Shown: positions 38,853 through 50,898 of the stretch, piece after piece
Position numbering within the stretch: position 1 is the first letter of the stretch
How the letters are laid out: each line of letters begins with the position of its first letter
Source: Hyaloraphidium curvatum
Taxonomy: Eukaryota > Monoblepharomycota > Hyaloraphidiomycetes > Hyaloraphidiales > Hyaloraphidiaceae
Assembly (NCBI GenBank): GCA_025558095.1
Contig: JAIVFI010000038.1
Coordinates: 434,001 to 498,000 of the forward strand
Length of the DNA: 64,000 nt
Direction of reading: 5' to 3'
Notes under the pieces: generated by a model
Seen by the model: the letters and a program-made list of their open reading frames with translations, nothing else
Databases searched by the model: none
What the model was told of the DNA's origin: nothing
Made by a program: the position numbers and the translations under genes

Positions 38853-39821
38853 TTATCGACAGCACGCCCCCGGCTTCTTTGCCTCGTCCAGCATTCTCCC
38901 ATGCTCCTCCTTCGACCCGGCCACGCGCACCGCCCCCCGCCCGTCGCGCACGAGATCGAACACCTTTGCCCGCCACGGATACCCTCCCCGCATCTCGCTC
39001 GTCTCTTCCCGATCCCCTTGCCCGAGCCCCTTTTCGTGCGGCTGCGGGTTCCTGGCGACGACCGAGTCCACGACGAAGATATCCTGCCCGAGCTCGCGTG
39101 CGAGGGCCGAGAACCACACGTCGATGCCGTATCCGGGCACCACGGGCGAGTAAGATCCCAGGAATTGCTCGGCGAAGCTTTTCCGGAAGATGGGCCAGCC
39201 CATCTCGACGAAGGAGACTTGGCGGAACTCGGCGGGCAGACCTGCGCAGGAGCCTTTGCTCGGCGAACACCGACACGCGCACCCCTGTGGCCGCAGAGCG
39301 TAGTAGGTGGTCGTTGCAGAGGCGTCGTGGGCCGGGGAGTAAACGGCCGACGCCGGGTGATCCGCGCCGTGGACTCCGATCGCACGGAACATCGACGTGA
39401 TCTCGCTGGCGGAGAGCAGGAGGTCGTCGTCAAACACTGCTAACCACTTGTACCTGGCCACCAGCTCCGGTTCCGTGGCCTTCAACGCCCAAAGCAGCTG
39501 GAACTTTGTGCCAGCGCTACGGAAGGCCCTCGTGATTCGGGGATCGCTGGCGATCTCTGCCCATCGCGATTCGTTCCGTCCGTAGTAGGCGACCGCCACG
39601 TGGGCCACAGAAGGGTCCACGTCGAGGAAGCTCCGAGGAAGAGTGGGGTCCCCGATGGCCGAGAAGACTAGAAACGGGGTAGGCCATTCGTGCGACGGGA
39701 CGAGGTCCACCGCGTTCGGCGGGGGAGCTGAAGGGGCCGGTAGCTGCTCGAGCCATCGGTATGCCAGCAGCGAGAACAGAGAGAAAAGCGTAATTGAGAG
39801 CGTCGCAACCGCGGGCCGCAT
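38853..39821 (-). CDS. DUF707-like glycosyltransferase, type II membrane protein
   Basis: Single exon, 322 residues from the ATG at 39821 (MRPAVATLSITLFSLFSLLA), whose N-terminus is a signal anchor. The luminal domain has VAHVAVAYYGRNESRW, FQLLWALKATEPELV, the acidic DxD-type motif KWLAVFDDDLLLS that would bind metal and nucleotide sugar, and FVEMGWPIFRKSFAEQFL followed by PGYGIDVWFSAL. This order fits DUF707 and related uncharacterised transferases of plants and fungi. It probably works in the Golgi on glycans or wall polymers. It diverges from the beta-trefoil-like gene over 111 bases. An in-frame upstream extension starts with TTG and is not used here. Confidence 0.75.
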   Translation of the reverse strand: MRPAVATLSITLFSLFSLLAYRWLEQLPAPSAPPPNAVDLVPSHEWPTPFLVFSAIGDPTLPRSFLDVDPSVAHVAVAYYGRNESRWAEIASDPRITRAFRSAGTKFQLLWALKATEPELVARYKWLAVFDDDLLLSASEITSMFRAIGVHGADHPASAVYSPAHDASATTTYYALRPQGCACRCSPSKGSCAGLPAEFRQVSFVEMGWPIFRKSFAEQFLGSYSPVVPGYGIDVWFSALARELGQDIFVVDSVVARNPQPHEKGLGQGDREETSEMRGGYPWRAKVFDLVRDGRGAVRVAGSKEEHGRMLDEAKKPGACCR

Positions 39822-39932
39822 CCTTCGTTTGGTCTGAGTTCTCAAGTGGCGGTTGCACGAAGTCAAGGACGCCGTTCAGGGTCCAGGGTCCAACGTCCCT
39901 CGACTTCACCAACCTGCATCTCGACCGTAGAG

Positions 39933-40859
39933 ATGGCAGCGTCGCCCGTAGGCCCGTCGACGACCCGCTGGAGCCGTCTGCAGTCGTGGCACGGCCCATT
40001 CATCGGGCCCGGGCCGGCGGCGGGATCCGCTGTGGCGACGTTGGACGCGAGCAAGGCCGCCGTCTTCTCCCTCTCTCCCCGCGGCAACAACACCTTTGCC
40101 CTCGTGACGACGACGGGGCTGTTCCTGGAAGTGCACCCGCAGGAACCGCGGGTGCGGTTCGCCGCGGCGGACACCGGCGCGCAGCAGCGCTGGGCCGTCG
40201 AGCAGACCAGCCTCAAGCCCCAATGGGCTGGCGAGTACATGTTCCTGAAGTCGCTCGCGCCTCAGGGAGGATATCTTTGTGCCTGGCATGGTGAGAATGG
40301 CACTTGACAGGGCCGTACGTAGCTTCGCTGACGAGATTCCGCCCTTGCCGCCGCCCCAGACGACGCCACCAACACCGTCTCGTTCAGGATCCAGCCCGGT
40401 CCCGCGAAGGAGTGGGAGGTGTGGACCATGCCTCCCTCCGATCCGCTGCAGGATCCAGCCAAGAAGATCAAGCTTCAGTCGTGGCACGGGCCCTACATGA
40501 CTGGCGACGTCTCGACCGGTGTCGCTGCCGCTGCCGCCGACGTCGGCAAGGCCACCGTCTTCCACCTCGAGGACAGGGGCGCGGGCCAGTCCGCCCTCGC
40601 CCTCCTTGGTGGTGGATTCCTCTCCGTGGAGGCTGCCGAGCCGCGGATCAGGATCGTCGCCATGGACGCCGGCCCGAGCCAGCGGTTCGAGGTCAAGCCG
40701 TCGCCTCTTAAGCCTCCCCAACCCGGCAACCCTGTCACAATCAAGAATGCCGCCGGCTACATCTGCGCCTGGCACGACGACGCAACCAACACGGTGTCGC
40801 TGCGCCTCGCCACGGAGCCCAAGGAGTGGGAGACGTGGGCCAGCCAGCAGATCCAGTAA
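39933..40859 (+). CDS. Internally duplicated beta-trefoil/fascin-like protein
   Basis: Two exons with an intron at 40291-40359 (GTGAGA ... CCCCAG). The ~285-residue product is two similar halves. Half 1 has LQSWHGPFIGPG, GLFLEVHPQEPRVRF, QRWAVEQTSLKP and, across the intron, AWHDDATNTVSFRIQ ending PAKEWEVW. Half 2 has LQSWHGPYMTGD, GFLSVEAAEPRIRI, QRFEVKPSPLKP and AWHDDATNTVSLRLA ending PKEWETW. The Trp/His-rich repeats with regular strands resemble beta-trefoil (fascin, ricin-B or agglutinin-like) modules that bind sugars or actin. No signal peptide, so cytosolic or released unconventionally. A ligand cannot be named. Confidence 0.75.
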
Positions 40860-41052
40860 CAGACGGTCACTCCCGTTATAGTAGTCGGACGCAAAAAGGA
40901 TGCTATCCGTGAAAAGGATCTAGTATAGAGAGCTCGTCGGTCAAGTGGAGTGAGCGGCTTCGGAGTTTCACGCCCGCGCTTGCCACCCGTTTCCACCGGA
41001 ACCTTCTGAGCTTGCCAACGCGAGATTCGGCGGGCAACCGCATCTGCACGAC

Positions 41053-43397
41053 ATGAGCGGACTAGGCAGCGCCGCTCCCCTCCTGGGAGCAGCCGCCGCC
41101 GGCCTCGTCGGCGCCGCCTTCCTGGATTCGCGCGTCGGTCTCTCCAAGGACCTCAAAGCGATCCGCCGCGGGAACCAGTGCCTGCAGCGCCTCAACGACG
41201 TCTGCGTCAACACCGGGCGGTGGAACATCTCCTACCGCTGGTCCGAGTCGGTCGACCGCGTGCCCAACAGCGTCGCGTTTCGGACGCCGGGGATCGAGGA
41301 GGGCGACACCGGCCGCGCGTGGACCTACGCCGAGGCCGACAATGAGATCAACCGCGTCGCCCGCTGGCTCAAGGAGACCGTCGGCGTCAAGAAGGGAGAC
41401 CGCGTGGCGCTCGTGTTTGAGGTGCGTACGCTCCATGTTCGCGACAAGTCTTCGCTGACTGTCTCCCATTCTCTCTTTCCTCCTCCCACTCTCTTTCTTC
41501 TCTTGGATACCAGAACACCCCTCAATACCTCTTCATCCTGCTCGCGATCCAGAAGCTCGGGGCCGTCCATGTGCCCCAGAACTTCAATCTTAGAGGGACG
41601 GGTTTCATTCATTGCGTCGGAATCGTCACGCCCGTCGCGATCATCTTCGAGGACCGGATGAGCCACATCTTCGACGCCGAGGTGTGCAAGGCCATGAACG
41701 ACCGCAACGTCAAGATGTTCTGCTACGACTTTACCGACGGTAGCGCCAGGATCGATGTCCCGGTAGAGGAAGTCGTCTCGGAGGTCTCGCTGGCGAAGAA
41801 GTACCCCGGCCGCGTGGAGCCACCAAGCGAGGAGGACGGCCGCAAGCTTTCGGGACCCACGGACCCGGCGCAGATCCTTTACACTTCGGGCACTACGGGG
41901 CTGCCCAAGGGGACCATGCACCAGCAGTTTGCGCTCAACAGGCTCGCCGTCGTCTTCCCGATCCAGTTCGACGTCTTCAGCAAGGACGACGTGACCATCA
42001 TTGTGTTGCCGATGTACCACTCGCAGGGACTTGTGAGCTTCTACGGCACCATGTGCTCGGGAGGGACCGTCATCGTGGGTTGATGGCACCACATTCGCGA
42101 ATCGTGTGCTAACACTTTCGCGGACAGCCCGTCCGCAAGTTCTCGGCCCGCCGGTTCTGGAGCGACGTCGTCCGCCTCAACGTCACCACGTTCATCTACC
42201 TCGGCGAGATCCTGCGCTACCTGCTCGCCGTGCCGCCCTACCCGGCCGAGCGGGAGCACAAGGTCCGCAAGATCTTCGGCGCCGGCATGCGCGCCGACCT
42301 CTTCGTCCCCCTGCGAGACCGCTTCGGCATCCAGCGCGTCACGGAGTTCTACGCGGCGTCGGACGGCACGGCGTTCACCTCGTTCGAGTGGCACGGCGAG
42401 AAGGAGGGGATCGGCGCGGTCGGGTTCAGGGGGAGGCTGATGGAGCGGATGGTGCCGGGGACCATCATCGTCAAGTACGACCCGATCGAGGAGAAGCTCA
42501 TCCGGGATCCCAAGACCGGGCTGTGCATCCCGTGCGCGAGAGGGGAGCCCGGCGAGGCGCTCGGACCGTACGATCCTTCGCTCCCCGGGCAGCCCTTCTA
42601 CGTACGTTTCACGGCACGCCAATCCGCGAATGCGAGTTGACTTTCTCGGACAGTGGAACAATCCCGAGGCCATCGAGAAGAAGATCTACCGGGACGTGCT
42701 CCAGAAGGGCGACATGTGGTGGCGCAGCGGCGACCTGCTCGTGCAGGACAGCAAAGGCTACTTCTTCGTGAGCTTCTTTTGGAAGTCGAGGCTCACGCCT
42801 CGGGATTGACGTGGTTTCTGTTTCAAGTTCATGGACCGGATCGGCGACACCTTCCGCTGGAAGGGCGAGGTGAGCCCCTCCTGACATCCTCTTGGCGAAA
42901 CTGGTTGCTGATACGGGGTTTCCCGTCCAGAACGTGTCCACTCTCGAGGTCGGGAACGCCATGACCGAGTTCCACCCGCTGCAAGAAGCCAACGTGTGAG
43001 TGCTCGTAAGGTCCCCATGGGCAACCGAGAACTGACCCGATTTTGCCTCAGTTACGGCGTCAAGTTCCCCGGCATCGAGGACGGACGCGCCGGAATGGCC
43101 ATGGTCACGATCCGCGAGGAGTACGCCGGCAAAGACGTCGATCAGCTGATGCGCGACCTCGGCAAGCACACCGTGAAGATGCTGCCTCGCTACGCGGTGC
43201 CCATCTTCGTGCGGGTCGCCCCCGAGATCGAGATCACGGGGACTTTCAAGCACCGTAAGGTCGAGTATCAAAAGGAGGGTGTGGATCCGGCCGTCGTGTC
43301 GGACAAGCTCTTTTGGATGCCACCTGGGTCCAACGAGTATGTGCCGTTCGGCAAGGCCGAGTATGCTACTCTGGGCCAGCTGAAGGGAAAGCTCTGA
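41053..43397 (+). CDS. Very-long-chain acyl-CoA synthetase / fatty acid transport protein (FAT1/FATP-like)
   Basis: About six introns. The ATG at 41053 (MSGLGSAAPLLGAAAAGL) gives an N-terminal membrane anchor. The AMP-binding signature is ILYTSGTTGLPKGTMHQ; FATP-family hallmarks include NVTTFIYLGEILRYLL, YAASDGTAF, GDMWWRSGDLLVQDSKGY and FMDRIGDTFRWKGE followed by NVSTLEVGNAM, and the C-terminal FKHRKVEYQKEGVDP. Yeast Fat1 activates very-long-chain fatty acids at the ER, peroxisome and plasma membrane and helps fatty acid import. All catalytic motifs are present. The C-terminus (LGQLKGKL) is a weak variant of a peroxisomal PTS1; yeast Fat1 ends similarly. Confidence 0.93.
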
Positions 43398-43513
43398 TGT
43401 GTAGCACGATCTTGGAATCATACAGATTGTGTGTTCGCCACAGACAGATCTTCGTCGGCTTTGCGGTGGCGCGGTAAGCCGGTCGGGGATCTCCCGCACC
43501 TTGCCAAATCGCG

Positions 43514-46500
43514 ATGGCCGAGGGACAGCTCGTGGCCCTTGCCTCGGGCATTCCTGATACCCTCCTCTTGCTCGTGGGATCGTTCTTCTCGGCGAAATTG
43601 GCGCGCCGGTCGGGGCCGCCGGGCGCGTGGAACTCGGAGGACGCCGACCTGTCGGACGACGATATACCCGGCGCGGACGCTGCAGAGGCCGAGAACGCGG
43701 CCAATGGGCATCTCAACGGGCACGTGCCGCGGGATCTCAACGGCGAAGGGGAGCAGGACGGCGAAGATGAGGAGGAGGCAAAGGAAACGGACTTCCTCCT
43801 TTCGCTCCCTTGGCGACGCCCGCCGCCAAGGGGATCTCTCTTCTGGGCAAAGCTGGTGAGATTTCTGTAGCAGCTTGACAGAGGGCCTGCTTATTCCACT
43901 CCGAAACAGGCCGCGTACTCGCTTCTGGTCGCGGTCCCCGCCGCGGGACTGGCGCACCAATTGGCCGTTGGAGAGGCCTCCGCAATCGAGCTTGTGTCGG
44001 GTTGCCTGACCATCGCGGCTTCGATTGTCGCTTTGACTCTCTCTCTCCTTTCCCACACGCGACTGCGGCTCTACAAGCGGGCGTCTCCCCTTCTTCTGCT
44101 CCTCCCTGCTGTCGCGGCCGGTCATGCCATCGCGGCTTACCTTCGACCCGTTTCACTCACTCCGGCGGAGCTTGGGCTCCTCATTGCTGGATTGGCTGCC
44201 ATCGTGCTCTGCTTTGGGCTTGAACTGGTGCCGAAGGAGGCACCGAACCCCCGGCTGAACCCCGTTCAGCGCGCCAACATCTTTAGCCAGCTCACGTACT
44301 CCTGGCTCTCGCCTCTGCTCCGCTTGGGCAGCGAGCGCGCTCTGGAGCTCTCGGATCTGCCGCCCCTCCGCGCGAAGGACACCTCCAGTGCGGCGTTTGA
44401 CCTCTTCTCTGCGGCCTGGGACAGCATCCCGGAAGGAAAGCGTGGTCTGTGGAGGGCCTACGTCAAAGCCTTTGGGCTCGAGTTCTTTCTCGTCGGCGTC
44501 ATCAAGCTGGCGCAGGACCTACTCGGATTCGCCCAGCCGCTGCTCCTCTCCGAGCTCATCGGCTTTGCCGCTTCCTACGCGACCCCGCAACCCCTCCCGC
44601 CGTCGCGCGGCATCCTCGCGGCCTGTGCCATGCTCTGCGCCTCGCTCACGCAGACTTCGCTGCTGCAGACCTACTTCTTCAGGGGCATCTCGATCTCGCA
44701 GCGGATCGAGGCGGCCACCGTCACCGCGGTCTATCGCAAGTCCCTCGTGGCGGCCAAGGGCGAGGGCGGAACGGCAGGCGAGATCACCAACCTGCAGTCG
44801 GTGGACGCGGACAGGATCTCGAGCACCATGCCCTACCTTCACGTTCTATGGTCGGGACCGTTGCAGATCCTCGTGGCGCTTGCGCTGCTGTACCGCCAGC
44901 TCGGGCCATCGATGCTGGTCGGTCTGGGGGTGATCCTGTTGATGATTCCCGTGAACACCGTCATCGCCAAGTGGGACGCCAAGCTCGAGGAGGACCTTAT
45001 GGACCGCCGCGACCAGCGCGGTAAGAAGACGGAGGAGCTATGGAGAGGCGTGGGGATCGTGAGGATGTACGGCTGGGGCACCCCGTTCGTGAGGAGGATT
45101 GAGGAGGGGAGGAACGGGGAGCTGAAGACGTTGAGGAAGATCTGGTGGTTGAGCGCGTTCTCCAAGTGGGACAGGATCTCTGCGGCTCCCTAAGCTTCGC
45201 TGACTTCCAGTTCGACAGCCTCACTTGGACCTGCACGCCCTTCTTCGTCTCGCTCGCAACCTTTGCCTGCTTCACCTTCGTCTCGAGCGAGCCCCTCACC
45301 AGCAAGCGCATCTTCGTCAGCATCTCGCTTTTCAACATGATGACTTTCCCCCTTGTCGTGTTCCCCATGGTAAGGTTGAGCTAGCGTCATGCCTTGCAGT
45401 CGCTGATTATCAGTGCCACGACAGATCATCAACGACCTCATCCAAGCCATCGTTTCTGTTCGCCGCGTTGAGGCCTACCTTGGCTGCCAAGAGCTGGACC
45501 CCAAGTCGGTCACTCAACTCCCCTCCAGTTCTGCCAAAGCGGTCGTCATCTCCGACGCCACACTTTCCTGGGTTCCGCCCCCGGCTCCGCCTACCTTGGA
45601 CTCGCTCTCGGTCGAGTTGGACAGAAACTCCCTCGCGGCCATAACTGGCCGCGTCGGTTCGGGAAAGAGCACGCTCCTCTCGTCGCTCCTGGGCGAGGTC
45701 CCCCTCTGCTCAGGCTCGGTAGCGGTGTCGTCCCCCGGCGGGATGGCATACGTCCCGCAGCACCCGTATATCTTCAGCGGGACCGTGAAGGACAACATCC
45801 TGTTCGGACTCCCTTTCGACGCGGATCGGTATGCCGCGGTGCTCCGTGCTTGCGCTCTGGAGGCCGACTTAGCGCGTTTGCCGAGCGGGGACGCGACGGA
45901 GCTGGGAGCAAGGGGCGTGACCGTTTCCGGGGGCCAGCGAGCGGTGAGTGTCTCGCCGGAAGCACCTTGCCGGATTGCTCACTGGGCCAATCCAGCGTAT
46001 CGCGCTCGCCCGAGCCGCGTACAGCTACCACCACGTCGCCCTCCTCGACGATCCCCTCGCGGCCGTGGACGCCCGCGTCGCGCGCCAGCTCTTCGAGCTT
46101 TGCATCGGCCCCAACGGGATCATGGACGGCCGCACGCGGCTGCTCGTCACCCACGGGACGAACGTCATCCCCGCGTGCAGCACGATCGTGGCTCTCCGCG
46201 GCGGCAAGGTGGTGGACGCCGGGGAGGTTGAAGGGGTCGTCAGGGAAGCCGAGGAGGAAGTAACACACGAGAGCGACAGCGACGAAGGAACGGTGGGTGG
46301 CGACGGTGTCAAGAAGTCAACCGCGAAAGACCTCGGCAACGAAGGCGAACCGCTCCCTGGCGGCGGCCAGCTGACACAGGCCGAGGAATCCAAGAAGGGC
46401 TCGGTCGGCCTCGCGACGTACCTGGCCTACATACGGGCGTGCGGATGGCCCGGTGTCATCACCTTCGTGGTTCTCGCGGTCTTTGCCCAAATCGCCGGCG

Positions 46501-48396
46501 TCGGAAGGAACCTGTGGCTGGCGCACTGGGCGGCCCAGAACGACTCGCGCTCCGGGCAGCCCGACGCGGCGATCGCCTTCAATCTCGCCGTCTACGCATG
46601 CCTCGGGTTCGGACAGACCATTCTGGTGGCGGGAGAAGAGGTCGCGTCGCGCGTCTGGTGCGCTGTGCGGGCCTCGGGCATCCTGCACTCCAAGATGCTC
46701 CGCACCGTCATACGCGCGCCTCAATGGTGGTTTGATGCCACGCCGCTGGGAAGGATCCTGAACAGGTTCACTTCGGACGTCAACACGGTGGACCAGAAGC
46801 TGGTCCGCACGCTCAGCTCACTCGTCACGGACGTACTCTTCGTGCTGAGCGTCATCATCGTGGATTCGGCGGCCACCCCGGCGGTTCTGCTTTTCGTGCT
46901 GCCGCTTGGATACATCTACTACCGGATCGGGGCCTATTACGTGTCCTCAAGCAGGGTCGGTTGCTCACCTGCATTTTTGTCATCGATATCTGACGACCTC
47001 GGTTGACAGGAGCTCCAACGACTCCAATCCGTCACCAAATCCCCCGTCTACCAGCACTTTTCCGAGACCCTCGCCGGCATCTCCACCGTCCGGGCCTTTG
47101 GCCAATCTCCCCGATTCGCCCGCGAATCCCTCCGCCGCATCGACGACCACCTTCGCGCGCGCTTCGCGAGGTTCAGCGCCAACCGCTGGCTCGCCGTCCG
47201 ACTCGAGGGCATCGGCAGCCTGATCGTGTTCGGGACGGCGCTGTCTTCGGTGCTGGCCATCATCAGGAACCCGGGCGGGATGAGCTCGAGCATGGTCGGA
47301 CTGGTCATCAGCTACGCGCTCACCTTGGGTGACTCGCTCTCGTGGCTCGTCCGCGAATGTGAGTTCCTCCCGCCGTTCGTTGATGGCGCGTTTTGACCTT
47401 CACGTTCGTCCAGCCTGCGACGCCGAGTCTTCGATCGTCTCTGTCGAGCGGATCGAGGAGTTCTGCAACCTTCCCCAGGAAGCTCCCGACCACATCGAGG
47501 GCAACCCTCTCCCCCCCGGCTGGCCGGCACACGGCGCCGTCTCATGGGAGGGCTATTCGACGCGGTACCGCGAGCACCTCCCCATGGTCCTCCGCGACCT
47601 CAACCTCTCGGTCGCGGGCGGCGAGAAGATCGGCCTCGTGGGCCGCACGGGGAGCGGCAAATCGTCGCTCGCCCTGTCGCTCTTCCGCGTCGTCGAGCCG
47701 GCGGCCGGGAGGATCACCATCGACAGGGTGGACGCGGCGGGCATCGGGCTGGCGGACCTGCGGTCCAACATCACCGTGATCCCGCAGGACAGCGTGCTTT
47801 TCCAAGGGTCGGTGCGCTCCAACTTGGATCCGTTCGGGGAGCACGGGGACGAGGCGCTGTGGGGGGCTCTGGAGATGGCGCACCTGAAGGAGCTGGTATC
47901 CGGCATGGAAGGCGGGCTGAATGCGGAGGTCCGAGAGGTGAGCTGCAGTCCGCCAGCGGGATCAGTCCGGCGCTGATTGCAGTGTCTTTTCCAGAACGGC
48001 GAGAACTTCTCCGCGGGCCAGCGGCAGATGCTCAGCCTCGCCCGCGCCCTGCTCCGGCGCACCAAGATCTTAATCCTTGACGAAGCCTCGGCCAACCTGG
48101 ACCTGGACTCGGACGCGCTGGTGCAGGCCACCATCAAGGAGGCCTTTGCCGGCTCGACCATCATCACCATCGCGCACCGCCTCAACACGGTCCTCGATTA
48201 CGACCGCATCGTGGTGCTTTCCAACGGGCAGATCCTCGAGGTTGGGCCGCCGGAGAAGCTGCTCGCGGACCGGCAGTCGGCTTTCTATGCGCTCGCGAAG
48301 GAGGCGGGGCTGGTCGGAGGGAGGGGAGGGACGGGACGGGAGACGCCGATCAGCGTCGGGAGGTCGACGCCCAAGCCGCTGCCTCGCGAGTCTTAG
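43514..48396 (+). CDS. ABCC/MRP-type full ABC transporter
   Basis: A large gene with about eight short introns. The ATG at 43514 (MAEGQLVALASGIPDTL) leads to an acidic loop (EDADLSDDDIPG) and TMD0-like helices, then the lasso segment (RLNPVQRANIFSQLTYSWLS) diagnostic of ABCC. TMD1 follows. NBD1 has Walker A GRVGSGKSTLL, signature VTVSGGQRA and Walker B VALLDDPLAAVD, with Asp in place of the catalytic Glu as usual for ABCC. After a charged linker and TMD2 comes NBD2 with Walker A GRTGSGKSSLA, signature ENFSAGQRQ and Walker B ILILDEASANLD, catalytic Glu kept. Such pumps export glutathione conjugates, bile-acid-like molecules or load vacuoles. It follows the FATP-like gene by 116 bases on the same strand. 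Confidence 0.93.
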
Positions 48397-48538
48397 ACCG
48401 ATGGAGCAGCGAATCCATAGAACGGATGCGCGCCCCTGCATCTCGAGCGTGCTGTGGGCGGGAAAACCGGCCGGGGCACCGCCGACCTGAGTCCGTCAGC
48501 CATGCGCTGTTCCACCACAGCGCCATAAACACGAGGAG

Positions 48539-50704
48539 ATGTCAGGTCCGATCATTTCTCATTCTTTGGCACCGGGACACCGTTCTCCCATGGAGTCTGC
48601 TCCCTCCCGCCGCCCGGCGCGGTCTTTGCTCCCACCCGAGCTCTGGCGCGCCGTGCTGTGCCGCACCCCCGAACCCCGCGAAGTCGGCTCGCTCGCCCGC
48701 ACCGCGAAGGTGACCCTCGCCGAGGCGGCCGATGATGCGTTCCGCGCCGAGTGGCTGCTCGCGCGATTCGGCCGTGGGGAGTCCGTGCGGTTCCTGCTCT
48801 TCGAGCTGCCGCGGCTGCTCGCGACTTCGGCCCGCCGCGCCAAAACAACCTCTACTCCGCCTATCATGCAATGTCTGACTCTGAAAGGCGCCATCGTGCG
48901 CCGGGGGGACTTGCAGGCCGCCTGCCGAGCCGTGTCGAACAGGCTTCACTCGTCTTCGGATCGGCCCCGCGACTGGGTCCCCGTCGGCGCCGACCTCTCT
49001 GACGCCGACGGTGAGGTGGTCAAATTCCTTCAGGCCGTCTTTGCCCTGTGCGCCTCTGCATTCCCTGGGCAACCGGCGTCCCTGTACACCTACGACCTCA
49101 AGGTCTTCATGATGACCCTGGGCTACGGAACTCGCTTCGGCACCTCGCACTTCGAGAACCCCCCCGACTGGCCGCCCGAGCGCGACGTCGCGCCGGGGTA
49201 CCGCCGCTCGCGGTGGCAGCTCTCCCGCCCCGACGAGGAGAAGCTCCGCTCCCTCGTGTTCAACTTCAACCTCTCGCTGCTGCACCACGGCAGGAAGAAG
49301 CTCGCGACCGTGCCCGGCGTCCGCACGGACTTCTCGGCCGACGGCGGCATCGCCCCGGCTCCGGCAGACTGGCTGGCCTGGGACCTCGCCGTGTCGGAGA
49401 ACTCTTGCTTCCAGGCCCTCTGCGCCTCCCGCAACATCGCCTTCTCCGCCATGGCCTTTTGGGCGTGCGCCGTGTTGGACATCACCGCGCTGTACGTGCA
49501 GTGGGGCGGTGACGACGATGCCTTCGAGCAGGTGCCCGGGGTCACGGCCGTCACCTCCTCCGTCCTCTCGGAGCACCACGAAGCGGTGCTGGATGCGTTC
49601 ATGTCCTCGCACGCCGCCGCCCTGGAGATGGACCGTTCGATCGAGGCCTACGTGCGGATGGCGGTGTTTGCCGCCGAGCGGAGGAACGAGTACGCCGCCC
49701 GGGACGCGTGCCGCAGGCTGTTCCGGGGGATGCCCGGCAAGGGGATCGCCGAGGTGCTGGCCGCAGGTGCCGCGAGGGACGGGTACAGGATGCTCGCGCT
49801 GCTGGTGAGCAACGCTGACCTGTTTGCTGAGCACGCGGGGTTCGCGTCGCAGGCGGAGCTGGAGGAGACTGTGATCGCGCTGGTGCTCGACGGGGCCGAG
49901 AAGCGGCTGGCGTCGCCCGATCACCAAGGAGTCGCCAACGCGGGCCTGTTCCCGTTTAAGTGGGCGGTGCAGAAGCTCGCCCCGGGGTTCCGCTCGCAGC
50001 CCGGCACGCTCCCTCCGACCTCGGTGGACAACCCGACCGCCATGCGCGCCGTCGACCTCGCCTTTTCCTTCCTCGACGCCCTGTGCCGCCCGTTCACCTC
50101 CCCCGAAGGCCGGCAGCTCGTTCCCCTGGAGCTCTTTTCCCACCCCCTCGACCGCATCGTCACTGATCCTTTCGGCGCGGCCGCCCTCTCCCTGGTGCCC
50201 CTCGCCGGGCGCGGCGCCTTTGAGGGCGCGTGGTCCGGTATCGCCTCTGCGATCGCGCGCGCCCCATGCGGGTTCACCGACCACCAGAAGGGCGTGATGG
50301 CCTGCGTCGGCGACCTCGTCGCGCGCTCCCGCGCCGTGCACAAGGCAATCGCCCTGGCCGAGCACGCGGACGGCGGCGACGAGGGCGATCCCGAGGCCAC
50401 GGTGCGGTTCCTCTTCGACGAGGCGGAGCAGCGGGCGTTCCTGGCGGGCCAGGTGTACCGCGAGCTGGAGGAGGCGGGGCACCTCGCGCCCGGCGGAACC
50501 GCGCTCGTGGTGCGCGGGCCGCTGTTTGCCTTCCTTGCGGGGGTGCACGGAAGGTGGGAAGCTGCGGTGCGGCCGGTGCTCCGGAAGGAGATGGTGTCGT
50601 TCGACGAGGACGAGGGGATGGACGGCGTGCTCGATGAACTTTTTGGCGAGGCGGAGGCGGAGGAGGCGGAGGAGGTGACGGAGACGATCGCATCGCTGGT
50701 GTGA
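48539..50704 (+). CDS. Large protein with an F-box-like N-terminus
   Basis: Single exon, 721 residues from the ATG at 48539; a second ATG 17 codons later (MESAPSRRPARSLLPP) is an equally good start. The segment LLPPELWRAVLCRTPEP and the next two helices resemble an F-box, which would dock the protein on SKP1 of an SCF ubiquitin ligase. The rest is helical and unrecognised (for example FNFNLSLLHHGRKKLATV, YVRMAVFAAERRNEYAA). The C-terminus is acidic and low in complexity (EAEAEEAEEVTETI). The large single exon contrasts with its intron-rich neighbours. If the F-box is real, the helical body would select substrates. Confidence 0.65.
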   Translation: MSGPIISHSLAPGHRSPMESAPSRRPARSLLPPELWRAVLCRTPEPREVGSLARTAKVTLAEAADDAFRAEWLLARFGRGESVRFLLFELPRLLATSARRAKTTSTPPIMQCLTLKGAIVRRGDLQAACRAVSNRLHSSSDRPRDWVPVGADLSDADGEVVKFLQAVFALCASAFPGQPASLYTYDLKVFMMTLGYGTRFGTSHFENPPDWPPERDVAPGYRRSRWQLSRPDEEKLRSLVFNFNLSLLHHGRKKLATVPGVRTDFSADGGIAPAPADWLAWDLAVSENSCFQALCASRNIAFSAMAFWACAVLDITALYVQWGGDDDAFEQVPGVTAVTSSVLSEHHEAVLDAFMSSHAAALEMDRSIEAYVRMAVFAAERRNEYAARDACRRLFRGMPGKGIAEVLAAGAARDGYRMLALLVSNADLFAEHAGFASQAELEETVIALVLDGAEKRLASPDHQGVANAGLFPFKWAVQKLAPGFRSQPGTLPPTSVDNPTAMRAVDLAFSFLDALCRPFTSPEGRQLVPLELFSHPLDRIVTDPFGAAALSLVPLAGRGAFEGAWSGIASAIARAPCGFTDHQKGVMACVGDLVARSRAVHKAIALAEHADGGDEGDPEATVRFLFDEAEQRAFLAGQVYRELEEAGHLAPGGTALVVRGPLFAFLAGVHGRWEAAVRPVLRKEMVSFDEDEGMDGVLDELFGEAEAEEAEEVTETIASLV

Positions 50705-50898
50705 GGCATCCAGGGCTGAATCTATCAAACTCCTCCCGAAATGCAAATCAATGGCATTCTCCCTCTGGCCAATGCGATACCCGCGGTATACAGTCCACCC
50801 CCGTTTTCTCTTTCACTGTGGCGTTGCGGCGGATGTGGCTGGCACTGGCGAGTGATCGACGATCCGTCCCGCTGCCCCTCCTCAACCCCGCCCAAAAC

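Noticed and set aside
48542-50746. 734-codon minus-strand frame opposite the F-box-like gene
   Set aside because: Rich in Arg, Gly and His, no recognisable domain; the plus-strand frame has helical, amphipathic sequence and a plausible F-box.
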